Shown one piece after another: positions 44,392 through 58,449 of a stretch of DNA of 64,000 nucleotides. Within the stretch, counting starts at the first letter, position 1. Each line of letters begins with the position of its first letter. A program made the translations under genes and the position numbers. Under the pieces are notes generated by a model that saw only the letters and a program-made list of their open reading frames with translations, was not told the DNA's origin and made no database searches. Origin of the DNA: Gerris lacustris (lineage: Eukaryota; Arthropoda; Insecta; Hemiptera; Gerridae); contig OX578276.1 of the NCBI GenBank assembly GCA_951217055.1, forward strand, positions 63,768,144 to 63,832,143. The letters are read 5' to 3'.

Positions 44392-44676
44392 GAAATCTGG
44401 TTTAGAGCAATCTTAACTAAATCTGGTTTAGAGCAATCTTAACTAAATCGGGTTTAGAGCAATCTTAACTAAATCTGGTTTAGAGCAATCTTAACTAAAT
44501 CGGGTTTAGAGCAATCTTAACTAAATCTGGTTTAGAGCAATCTTAACTAAATCTGGTTTAGAGCAATCTTAACTAAATCTGGTTTAGAGCAATCTTAACT
44601 AAATCTGGTTGAGAGCAATCTTAACTAAATCTGGTTTAGAGCAATCTTAACTAAATCTGGTTTAGAGCAATCTTAA
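44392..44676. repeat. Minisatellite, 26-bp unit, about 11 copies
   Basis: Units are GGTTTAGAGCAATCTTAACT followed by AAATCT or AAATCG. Variation is limited to a few positions, including one GGTTGAG variant. There are no unique spacers, so this is not a CRISPR-like array. Confidence 0.95.
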
Positions 44677-44886
44677 CTTTTTGAACTCCTAAAAAATTTC
44701 TTTGTAAATCTTGGTAGGCGGTATGTTGGAGACCAACAGTTGTTAATTATATTTTTACTTTATTATTTATAATGTATTGTTTTCATTAAAAATGACACTA
44801 TTTAGCACACGATTTCTTCAAATCGACATGTCTAATGTTCTCATTCACTTTCTACTCTAAAATTACGTTCAACTTGATGTTTGCTT

Positions 44887-45072
44887 ATAAATAACGTAAG
44901 AAGATTGTTTTCCGGGATAACCACGATGCAACCTCTTTCGTTTTCGTCATTACGTTCAGAAAGGGCATCACTCTTCTTGCTTGCGCTGGAATACGTAACC
45001 ACGATGCAACCTCTTTCGTTTTCGTCATTACGTTCAGAAAGGGCATCACTCTGCTTGCTTGCGCTGGAATAC
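44887..45072. repeat. Dispersed repeat family E, copies 2 and 3 in tandem
   Basis: The copy at 44887-44994 is followed directly by a partial copy at 44997-45072. Both end TTGCTTGCGCTGGAATACG. Confidence 0.85.
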
Positions 45073-45220
45073 GGATATCTATATATACCCGCAGACGTAT
45101 TCCCCAGACGTACTCACGTCGAGAAAACGTACGTTGCGCAGCATACACCATCCGTTCTACGCATTCAAAATTCGAAATCAGGACCTGCTAGCAGACACTT
45201 CGCTTGGTAGAAGCGCTTCG

Positions 45221-45236
45221 GACACGTGCACGTGTC
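45221..45236. promoter_or_regulatory. Perfect 16-bp palindrome with two E-boxes
   Basis: GACACGTGCACGTGTC contains two overlapping CACGTG hexamers, the consensus for basic helix-loop-helix factors. No gene is recognised nearby, so a regulatory role is speculative. Confidence 0.3.
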
Positions 45237-48353
<3,117 letters not shown>

Positions 48354-48639
48354 GGGTGATTGGCGATATATGTACAAAAATAAATAGGGTGATTTTAAAC
48401 ATCATTGGCTACAAAAAATGGGTCTATTCTCAACCGTTTTCTCACAAGGTTAAATTTTATGATTGTTTTAAGATCGCATACCTTTGCTCATAAAAACACT
48501 TATTCCTCCAAACGTATAAATGCTTAAACAAAATTTTGGTGTCGCTGGAAAGCTGACAAAATGTCTTACAAGAAAAGTGTAAATTAATTTTCATGCCCTC
48601 AAATTATATAATAAAAAATTATAATTTTTTTTTTTAAAT

Positions 48640-49125
48640 TAAAAAATGATCTTTTTGATGGTTCGATAACTTGCTAGAGAACAGAGCTTAAACTTGTTGG
48701 ACTTCAGGAAAAACTTCGTTGTTTATTAACGTTTCGACCAAAATTAATATTTTTATCCATTCATAAGGCGGAATTTTTAAACTTCGCTGAAAATAAAAAA
48801 GAAACGTGTTTATTGTTACTATTGTTGACTTACAGGTAAGTACATGTCAACAATAACAACAATGTAGGTGAGTATTCAAAACCAATCTTTCTTCTTTTAA
48901 TATAATTTTAATTATTTACTCACCTGTAAGTCAACAATAGCAACAATAAACACTTTTCTTTTTTACTTTCAATGAAGTTTACTAAAAAGTCCGCCTTGAG
49001 AATGGGAAATATTATTAATATTAATCGAAACGTTGGTAAATAAAGAAGTTTTTTCTGAAGTCCAAGTTTAAGCTCTGTTCTCTAACAAGTTATGGAACCA
49101 CCAAAAAAATTATTTAAAATTATAG
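48640..49125. repeat. Foldback of two PLE-tail-like arms
   Basis: The left arm (48640-48865) is inverted as 48895-49125. Shared blocks include AGAACAGAGCTTAAACTTG, TGAAGTCCAA, CGAAACGTT and GTTGACTTACAGGT. Each arm contains a TGAGAATGG..TCGAAACGTT segment like the mini-hammerhead-like motif at the PLE 3' end. It is non-coding. Confidence 0.8.
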
Positions 49126-49399
49126 GGCTAACTAAGTAGTGAAAAATGTTCTTTTCCACATCAATTTCCTTGTTCCATTATGCAAATTAAACTAGCTTAC
49201 CAAAAATTGGACCAATTAAGTAATGTTTAGAGGTCCTTATGATTTTAAAGTTGTAGTTGAAAGTATTTTCTCTAATCCAAACGTCCATACACATGATATT
49301 GTAGTTAGCCAATGTTTATAATTATAAACTTGTTTTTAAATTATTGAATAATGGCTACTACCAGATCTTGTTCTGAGGTGTGAGTAGCGTAAAAAGGGG

Positions 49400-49740
49400 A
49401 AGGCAAAACGACGGTTTACGGTTTAACCTTGAAAAAAACCCTCCTCCTACATCCCAAGGTCACCCAGACCCTCCCCTAACTTGCCAAGGTCACCCCGCCA
49501 ACCCCCTCCCGCGAATGATGACGCATACACAAACGGGCTCGATTCGAAGCGTTTACATCACCGATGGCGTTTACGCGGCGGTGCGTTTACGCTGCGCTGC
49601 GTTTCGCAGTGGGTCGTTTACACAGCGTGGTGGTCGACGGGGGCCACCAGACGAAGGACAAGGGCGGACAAAGACGACTACAAAACGGGACGACGGACAG
49701 GGACATCTACGATGTGGGGCTGCGGATTGCTTATAAATAA
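49400..49740. other. GC-rich island 1
   Basis: Strongly GC-rich compared with the AT-rich surroundings, with degenerate repeats of GCGTTTACG and GTTTACRYMGCG. Overlapping frames in two phases exist, but neither has a recognisable domain. Confidence 0.6.
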
Positions 49741-49748
49741 ATAATAAA

Positions 49749-49793
49749 AGGTATAATTTAATGTATTTAATACCCCCCCCCCCCCCTTGGAGT
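49749..49793. repeat. 45-bp direct repeat with C-run, copy 1
   Basis: GGTATAATTTAATGTATTTA, then ATA, 14 C residues and TTGGAGT. The same string recurs at 50838-50881 with 13 C residues. A shorter relative without the C-run starts at about 51092. Confidence 0.9.
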
Positions 49794-50837
49794 CTAAATT
49801 GCTTTTTATACAGTACAATTAAGTTGTTTTTGTTATTAAATAGAGGTATTTTAAATACTAAAATAATGTTTTAAATTATATTATATAATGGTTTCTTGTT
49901 ACTTAAATTTGGCAATCAATTTGAATTATTGTAAATATTACTAGAGTTATAAAAGAGTAAAATATGTAAAGGATTGTTATTATAATTTAAATTTTTATTA
50001 TTTTAATGTCAGTTTTGTCTTGTTAATTATTTAAATGAATTATAAATATCATTAAGAGTTGTAAAAGAAAAATAAATAGTAATAATAAACTATTTTAAAA
50101 GAAAACAGTTAAAGTCTGTAATATACATGTATATAAAATGTGTGTGTGTGAGAAGATATATAAATTTTATTTGAAAGTAAGGACTGTGGTAGATAAACAT
50201 CTTTGTTATTACACTGATAATTCTTATCATAATAGATAAGATTACGAATAGAAGTTAGTCTGTGACTAGTTGCCAACTAGGCAACAACCCTTGACTCTTA
50301 TAATTTTTAAAAAAAATTTTAATAAATTAACAAAAAATAGTTTGTATTAAACTTTTTGATTTTTAACACAAGACCTCGAATAAAGGTAAACACTTACATT
50401 TTTATTCTTATTATTAGTTTTATATATTTATTATTAATATTATTCCTTATTTTTCTAAAATTTTTTAATTTTTTTTATTAATTGCTTATTATTTTTCTCC
50501 TTATTTAATAATATTGTTCTTTGTCTTATAATTTAAAATTTTTCAGTTAGTATATTATTATTATTTTTAATTATTATTATTAATTTTAACTAGTAGTTAT
50601 AATTTCCACACTAATAAAAGGAATAATGATTGTATAATTGAAAGCTATATTGTAAAGATTATTGTTATTAATGGTTAAATACATTACAGGTTGGAAGATG
50701 TCCCAAGTTAGGGACGAAATATCACCTTAAAAAACTTAATGAAGTAGTTTTCACTTTTTTAATACCCCTGAGGACCTAAATTTTTTAATATTATACATAA
50801 TAAGGGGACTACAAACATTATATATTATATATAAAAT
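49794..50837. other. AT-rich spacer, no recognisable feature
   Basis: Very AT-rich, no frame of note. It lies between two direct repeats that each border a GC-rich island. Confidence 0.5.
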
Positions 50838-51091
50838 GGGTATAATTTAATGTATTTAATACCCCCCCCCCCCCTTGGAGTACGGTGACGGGGGTGTTTA
50901 CGTCACCGGGGATGTCTACGAAGCGGGGTGGGGGCGTCTACGAAGCGGAACTGGGGCGTCTACGAAACGGGGCAGGTGTCAACGATCTGAGCGGGGAACG
51001 TTTACGCAGAGGGCGGGGGCGACTACGAAGCGGAACTAGGCCGTCTATGAAGCGAGCGGAAGCTGGACGGCGGACGGGAGCGGTTACTTAG
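50838..51091. repeat. Direct repeat copy 2 and GC-rich island 2
   Basis: After the direct repeat (50838-50881) the GC-rich sequence contains at least five copies of a GTCTACGAAGCGG-like 13-mer spaced about 20-30 bp apart. Confidence 0.75.
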
Positions 51092-51589
51092 AGGTATAAT
51101 TAAATGTATTAAATAAATAGGAAAAAGGTTTTCTTATAACATAGTAAGTCAATTAAAAGACATTTATAAAATTGATTATTATATTTTTGTTGATATTATT
51201 TACATGTTACATTCATTAAGATTATCACACAGTGACATTGTGCCATTGTTGTTTAAAGCTGGACGGTCAGTGTAGGGGAAGACTAAACCTTTTTTAGATT
51301 GGGTTCAGGGACAATCATATCTGTCAGGGTCGATCATATCCGAGACTTAGTATTTTCGTAGCTATTTAAAGATTAATATGAAGTGACAGAGCCCCACACT
51401 CGCTCTACCAAGTGATGACCAACCATTTTATTTTCTTACTAGAATTTTTTCTGTCTGAGGTCTCAGTATTACAGTTGTCGTCGAGCTATTAACAACTGTG
51501 TCCTCCGCTTGCTGTCTGTGATGTTGTGTTTAGTGTACAATGCTGCTACCTGTAATGCTGTTGCCACTACTACTTGCGACATCAGTTGA

Positions 51590-53545
51590 TTCGTCATCCT
51601 CCTCGAGCAAGGGTGTTGATTTTGTCGGGAAGTATACGTCGTTTGTCGTTTATTGAGGAGAGAGACAATTTGTTGATCGCGACGTAGCGATGGTGTACAA
51701 TCTAAGAAGAAATGAGCGAATAAGATTAAACTTTGTAGCCATCGTTTTAGCTTCGAAGAGCGCTTGTTTAAAGTCTTCAAAGACAATCTTATTCTTCACC
51801 GCACTTCTATTAACTCCTTTCACCTTTTTAATTGGCTCCATACCGCCACAATCGAGAGCGTACATTTTAGCTCTCAATCCAACAAACGACTTTATCCTTT
51901 TGCCCGCAGTCTCATCTTAAAAATCTTTAAACTTGCCCAAGACTTTTTTGTTGACTTCCGAATAGCATGGAAGGTCTGACGGCAGATTACTAAAATTGAA
52001 CTCATCGCCGATAGCTCGGAATACTTCGAGCCTCCAATCTGCATTGGCAGTTTTTTGAGATGTAAATAAAACTGTCCGTGTCAGTATACGCCAATCTAAA
52101 CCTTTCTGGCCCGTAATGACTCATCATTTGATCGTAATGAAAATTGAGCATTCTCAATTTTGCAAGGTCGAGAATTGCTGTCCCGGCATATATCGGTTAG
52201 TCGAAAAGGATCTTTGTTTAGGCCATGTGTATTGCGACAAGATTTTCTTCTATGATGACACGATTTTTAAAGTTGGGTTTCGCAATCATTTTTTCAGCTA
52301 TCCACCATTGTGAAATTAACCTCAAATCTATCCTCTTGCGTACCTGCTCGATACACTTGACAAACGTAGCATTATTCAATAATTTAAATAAATCCTTCTA
52401 AAAATCTGTAACTGCTGTCTTGCAACGCTCATTGTTCACATGGATAAACGGCGCTAACTATGAAGACTGCCGGAACACGACAATTCTGTAAACAGTTTTC
52501 AATTCACAGCCAGGTGCCACAACAAACTGGAGCAGTCTGTAAAGTAGCACATATTTAGTCTTGGGACTGAGGGTTCCGACAACTTTAACATACGCCGAGC
52601 CAGCAGGTTTGATCTGATCAGGCAAAGGTGGAAAATCATTAAAATAATCATGTAAATGATCAGGGATGTTTATGTCTACCTCTGCTATGTATCCTGTGTC
52701 GGAATTATCGGACACAGTAAGCAGGGCTATATCACACGGTTCTACCCCTCGAAAATCGCTCATCGGCAAAGATTCCGACAATGCGAGTCCATATAGGTTA
52801 TTAGCATCGATGTAACAGATCTGTTGACTTTTATCTGATTCAGCAAACCTTTGATTGACTTGCGTGAACCCTCCTCGGATGCCTCGCTCGATAAACAGCA
52901 TCATTGAATAATCTGTTAACAGGTCCAGCTGAACATTGGTGATTTTGAGCATTTCATTGAATGTCAGACCGGGAAGACTGTAGTAGTGCACAACTTTCAA
53001 GTTATAGTCAGTCTTGAAAAAATATCTCCGGAGGTCGAATACCTCTGTGAGAAGGTAAACATCAGTCTGGAGGTATAGCTCGGAATACTCTCAGAGGTCT
53101 TTGATGTTAAACTCGTTCCAGACGTCAACAGCATGCTTTTACCTTATTATCTTTGTCACTGAAACTGCCATGACAAAAGTAGCATGTGCTGGTAGTAATC
53201 TTCAACGCTTATAACAACTGGTCGGTTCAATGGATAATAATTAAGAACCTTCACAGATATCCTTGAAAGCGTCGAAATTAGCTTTTTGACAGCATCTGGA
53301 CCTGTATAGATGATGGCATTGTTGAAGTCTGGATCTTCGTCTTCTTGTATGTCGCTCATTATATACAGCCCATAGGACATGATTTGATGATGTTGGATCT
53401 TATATGTGTAGGACTTGCATCTTCCAGTTGCTGGATCAGTTGATGGCGGTTCACAGGTTGATATAGGAACTAAAAGAGCTTCCGTATCACAGTACGCTAC
53501 GAATGGAACACGTACTTGATTTTTTACCTCCGGTAAACTTCAGTT
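51590..53545 (-). pseudogene. Polinton/Maverick-type DNA polymerase B, copy 1, with internal deletion
   Basis: Read leftward from 53545, the exonuclease region starts VPFVAYCDTEALL (exonuclease motif I, DxE). A junction near 53155-53100 skips about 430 bp that are present in copy 2. Polymerase regions follow: YNLKVVHYYSLPGLTFNEML, YSMMLFIERGIRGGFTQVN, YIDANNLYGLALS and, after frameshifts, DTDSF near 52080, LRAKMYALDCGG and a C-terminus near 51590. These are signatures of protein-primed family B polymerases carried by Polintons. It is not functional. Confidence 0.85.
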
Positions 53546-53890
53546 TTGATTTGTCTCCCTCAGCCATAATCAATCTGGTCGGTTTATCTAAGCAATCGTT
53601 TCCATGCAGGAGAAGAAAGTTGGAGTTTTTGGAAAATACAATTTCTATAAAAGAAAAAAAACACAAAGAGCTTCAGGGGAAGAAGGAGAAGATAGTTTAA
53701 GAAACAAAGGACCGGTTATCTAATTACTTAAGAAAGTTATGGTAGAATTTGGACACTACCGGAGTGAATAATATTTCTGCATTTACTGTAAACAATAAAA
53801 AAATCTTTTACATACGTTGGAGTGCTTGCAGAAAAATATGGAGATAAAAGAGTTAACTTCTTAAAAGGATTACTATAAAAATACATTTAT
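53503..53890 (+). pseudogene. Hypothetical protein next to polB, copy 1
   Basis: Overlaps the polB start on the opposite strand. The frame includes LSKQSFPCRRRK and then, after a stop, ETKDRLSNYLRKLW and VNNISAFTVNN. The same protein is encoded at 60153-60431 (minus). The family is not recognised. Divergent placement beside polB suggests it is another element gene. Confidence 0.5.
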
Positions 53891-54110
53891 AAATGTTTAC
53901 AGTAATCGAGAAAACCAGCGAAAGGGGTAGGGGAAGGGAGTGGTTGGCCTCGAGACATCCTTGGAGTCAAGCTGCTGTGTGTATTTGTCGGTTTCTAGGG
54001 CTAGCTCAGGTTCCCAGCTACAGTAAGAGGTAATTGCGGATTTTTTTAGGTAATAATAAAAAAGAAACTTTTAATATTTTTTCTCTATTTTATAAGTGTA
54101 TATTTTATGC

Positions 54111-55536
54111 TATTTGCTATTTCGCACACTAGAACTTGCATGGAAGTACGCTAGAATACCAAAGGACTGGGAACTTTCACTAATAGTTCCAATATTTAAA
54201 AAAGGAGATAACAGGGAATGTGAGAACCATCAGGGAGTCTCTCTGCTTAGCATACCTGGTAAAATCTACTCAAGGATTTTAGAGAATAGATTGAGAAGGC
54301 AGGTCGAGAATCAGTTAGATGAGACCCAATGCTGCTTCCGACCTAATAGAGGAACTCACGATGCGATATTCACCCTCCGACAAATTTCTGAGAAAGCCCT
54401 AGAATTTGACAGAGAAGCACATGTGTGCTTCATAGATCTAGAGAAGGCTTTTGACAGACTGCCATGGAAGGAAATATGGAAATCCCTTAGAAATAAAAAT
54501 GTAACAGAGAATCTAATTAAGAGAATTCAATGTTTTTACAGAATGTGTAGAAATGTGGTTAGAACAAGCCACAGTTGTTCCAAAGAATTTTGTAATGACA
54601 CAGGAGTGAGACAAGGTGATATCCTGAGTCCTTTGTTATTTATATTAGTCATGGATGATGTCATCAAAAAATTGCAAGATGGGACTTAAGAAGTATAGAG
54701 TGGGTCATTGGAGACTGAAAAGGGTAGAAATTGAAGTTCTAGCATACGCTGATGATTTAATTCTTATTGCAGACAGTCAGGAGAAACTCCAGTACAACTT
54801 TAACCTGCTAACCTTAGCTCTGGAAAGAAGAAAAATGAAGATTAGCCTTCACAAAACTAAGACAATGCTTATATCAAGGCAAGCCAAACAGCATTCAATT
54901 AGAGCCAAGGGAAAACGTTTGGAACAGGTTACAGAATTCACTTATTTAGGAGTTTCTATTAGTCAAGACGGAAAGTGTGCTCAAGAATTAAATGCTTGCA
55001 TCACAAAAGCAGGCAATTTATTTAATGCGATAAACAGAAGGTTTCTAAGCAAGAAAGAAGTATCAGAAAAGACTAAATTAATTGCCTACAAAACAGTTTA
55101 CACCCCCATACTAACATACGGATGTGAATCATGGGCGTTAACCTCAAGAAAAGAAAGTCGTATTCAAGCGGCTGAGATGAGGTTCCTAAGAAAAGTTGCT
55201 GGCAAAACTAGGAGGGATCGCGTTAGAAATACCACGATCCGAGCCTCCATGAACATTGAGCCTCTCTCAGACAAGATAAGGCATGCCCAACTAAGGTGGT
55301 TTGGCCACACTCAAAGAATGGAAGAAGAGAGGTACCCCAAGCAAGTGTTAGAAGCCCGATGTCAAGGAACTCGGCCGCGAGGTCGAAGAAGAACGACTTG
55401 GGCTGACAACATCAACTCTCACCTGAGTGCCCCACATACGACATGGTCCAGAGCTGTGGCAATTTCTAAAGATAGAGCAGCCTGGAAGTCCTTTTGTAAC
55501 GCCTCTACACCGCAGGGTAGAAGAGGCCTGGATTAA
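54111..55536 (+). pseudogene. LINE reverse transcriptase, truncated with one frameshift
   Basis: The first frame (54111-54687) holds IPKDWELSLIVPIFKKGD, the RT A-box CFIDLEKAFDRL and GVRQGDILSPLLF. A one-base shift near 54680 leads to the second frame (to 55536), with the catalytic YADDLILIAD, TYLGVSIS, YGCESWAL and LRWFGHTQRM. The endonuclease domain is missing by 5' truncation. Only one frameshift separates the parts, so the copy is fairly young. Confidence 0.9.
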
Positions 55537-55548
55537 GTAAGTAAGTAG
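54111..55548 (+). mobile_element. 5'-truncated RTE-like LINE with 11-bp target duplication
   Basis: The insert is flanked by ATATTTTATGC at 54100-54110 and 55549-55559. It starts inside the RT, as is usual for 5'-truncated LINEs, and ends with the short tandem TAAGTAAGTAAG in place of poly-A, as in RTE-type elements. It sits in the Polinton spacer. Confidence 0.8.
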
Positions 55549-55830
55549 ATATTTTATGCACAGAACACAGCTCTTTCTTTATTTTTACACACAGTGGTTT
55601 TAATTTTATCCATTCTTATTTTTAACTTGTAATTTAAGTCTACATTAACATCTTGTATTCTTTTTCGAGCCAGTAATTAGATATAATAATTTATCCTGTT
55701 TTTCAAACTGTAAAATAAAGCGACCTTTCTTTCGAAAATGTACATATTGATTTGATCCCGTCAAAAACTAGTTGTGTTCCTTTTTGCAGTTCTTCCAGCC
55801 GAAGGCAATGTTTTACTTTAATATTACCTT
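55549..55830. other. Polinton spacer between the two insertions, plus PLE target duplication
   Basis: No gene is recognised with certainty. On the minus strand, a short coding-like stretch ends near the PLE insertion and is continued at 59905. The last 14 bp (55817-55830, TTTAATATTACCTT) are the left copy of the PLE target duplication. Confidence 0.55.
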
Positions 55831-55996
55831 GATAAATTAAATTAATAATAATTTAATTTATACACCCTATTAATTTTATTAAACAGAAGATCAGATGGAT
55901 TTTAAAGGTGTAGGAACACCTTTAAAATCCATCTGATCTTCTGTTTAATAAAATTAATAGGGTGTATTAATTAAATTATTATTAATTTAATTTATC
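55831..55996. repeat. Near-perfect 166-bp palindrome at the PLE 5' end
   Basis: Two 81-bp arms around the 4-base centre AGGA (55912-55915) differ at one position. The outer part is AT-only (GATAAATTAAATTAATAATA) and the inner part is CAGAAGATCAGATGG..GGTGT. Confidence 0.95.
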
Positions 55997-56016
55997 AAAA
56001 TAATTACTACCTGGAG

Positions 56017-58449
56017 ATGGACTTTGCCAGGAGGAATATCACAAACAACCTTCAAAATGGAGAAACTGTTATTATTAAACAATTGAACAAGTTCCTTGGA
56101 CTCCACATATATAAACATCAGGCGAATAAACAACAAGTGTGGACTTTAAAATCAAATATTATTAAATTATGTAAATCTAATAATAGAAGAAATTATTTAC
56201 AATACCATAAATTTAATAACTTAGTTCCTAACCATTTAAAATGGGTCAAAATTAATTCACTAAATATTTTTAATAAGCAGCCTGGAAATAATAAGATCAA
56301 TAAAATTTCTGACAATTTCGTTAAGACTTTATTAATACAAGAACTTAAAGAAACGTATCAGATATCTAACACTTGTAATAATATAATTATTAAGATTCTT
56401 GATGAAATCAAAACTGAGGACATAAATAAATTTAATTGCATCAATAATATTATTGAATCTACCAAAAATAAATTACGGAATGTTTTGGATAACAAATTTA
56501 ATAAAAAAATTATTTCAAGAGATAATAATAGAATGAGATTTGGAAACCCTGAAGAACTAAAACACCTTGATTGGTATAACAGGTTACATATGAAAGGTTG
56601 GTGCATAAACCTCACTAATATTGTTATACCTAATAATATTATAAACTTATTAAGTTTGGGGAAAAATTTTAATTTAACCCCCCAAAACATTGATAAATCT
56701 ATTTTAAATATTATTGTAGACATTGAGTTCTTCTTAGGTAATTTAGATTCGTCAGATAATCATAAAAACTTTCTTAGAAATAGCATAATAAACTCAATAA
56801 CTAATTTCCAAAATAATTATAATAATAAAGTAAACAACAGTCAATTAAATTCCCAAATAATAAAAGATCTAAAAGTTATGAAATTATTTATTAGAAATAA
56901 CCCCCAAGTTATATTTATTAAAACTGATAAAAGCAACAAAACAGTCATCATGCTAAAAACTGATTACCAAGATAAAATGGAACTTTTATTACAAGAGAAA
57001 GGTACATATCGGAAAATAAGAACAAATCCGTTAAACGATATTAAAAAAGAGTACACTAAATTAATAAACAAACTTGTAAAATTTAAATTTTTAACATTAA
57101 AAGAAAAAACACAATTAAATATAGATCATTGTAATCTACCACGAATCCATGGATTATTAAAGACCCACAAAAATAACTACCCCCTCCGCCCCATCATAGA
57201 TTCTTATTTCCTTAGATGTCACTTCCCTTTTTACCAGCGTACCATTAGAAGAAATATACAAATTAATTAATCAACATTGGGAATTGATAGAACCTCACAC
57301 CAATATTAAAAGTAAAACGTTATACATAGAAACAGTTAAATTTTGTTGTTCTAATAATTATTTCACGTTTAACAATGATTTTTTTAGGCAGATCAACGGA
57401 TTAGCTATGGGGGGGGGGGGAATTATCGGTTAATTTAAGCGGGATTTTGTTAAACCATATAATAAACAAAGCAATAGACAGTTTAGTAGAGAAACCGAAA
57501 TTAATTTATAAATATATAGACGATCTTTTTCTTATTATAAAAAAAGATAACCTTAAGACAGTTTTAGAGTGCTTTAATAAAATGAATAATAAAATTCAAT
57601 TCACGCATGAAATTGAAATTAATAATAGTTTAAATTTCTTGGATATGACCATTATTAGGGGTGATGATGGAGTATTAAGTACGAAATGGTTCGCAAAAGA
57701 GTTAAAAAGTAATCGATTACTTAATTTTAAGTCAAATCATGCTAAGCATATTATTACTAACATAGCCTCAAACATGATTTTAAGAGCGATAAAAATTACT
57801 GACAAAGAATATATAAAAGAGATTAAAACATAATTTTTAATAAATTGTTAGAAAACCTATATCCTTTAAAATTGATAAAAAAATTATGGCACAATCAATT
57901 AAACAAATTAAATAATAACCAAATTAATAGTAATATAGAATCTAATAATGGTAGATATAATTATACGAGTCTTACGTATATAAAGGGACAACTGAAAAAA
58001 TTCAAAAAACTATAACATTAAATGATTGTGAACAAATTAAATTTGCATATAAACCTAATGATAAAATGATGCAATACTATAACAACACGAAAGACAATAT
58101 AAATAAGGATAATAGATCGGGACTTGTATACAAAATTGATTGCCAAAATTGTGACAAATCGTATATAGGGGAAACCTCCCAAAAACTAAAAAGCAGAGTA
58201 TATTACCATACAAATGATATAAAATATAAGAGCCAAAAAACGGTGCTGGCCCTTCATTCGTTTACTACAGGACATACATTTTCATTTGAAGATACTCAAA
58301 TTCTAGGATACCAAAGTAATTGTAAAAAAAGAAGAATTCTAGAGGCGTTCAACATTTATAAAAGGATTAACACCACAGTAAATCACAAAACAGACTCTTG
58401 TAACATAAATAAAAATTATAATTTAATTTTTCAAAAATTTAAACACTAA
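56017..58449 (+). pseudogene. PLE 2 reverse transcriptase with GIY-YIG endonuclease, broken
   Basis: A 417-codon frame covers the N-terminal domain and the RT up to LPRIHGLLKTHKN and PLRPIID. About 150 bp present in PLE 1 are deleted there, and the frame shifts before the DVTSLF..VPLEE segment. A 12-bp G-run (57409-57420) shifts the frame again after INGLAMG. The palm continues at 57447-57833 with YKYIDDLFLII. After a shift near 57830 the C-terminal GIY-YIG nuclease (58066-58449) shows GLVYKIDCQNCDKSYIGET and a downstream RRILEAF helix with its glutamate. Cysteines in DCQNC fit the PLE-type linker. Confidence 0.92.

Noticed and set aside
44392..44676. CRISPR-like array
   Set aside because: The 26-bp units are contiguous without unique spacers, and the sequence is eukaryotic.
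49380..49744. Two overlapping frames in GC-rich island 1 as genes
   Set aside because: The frames arise from low stop-codon frequency in GC-rich repeats, with no domain or supporting context.
51690..51979. Plus-strand frames over polB copy 1
   Set aside because: They are antisense to the polymerase C-terminal region, which has recognisable motifs on the minus strand.
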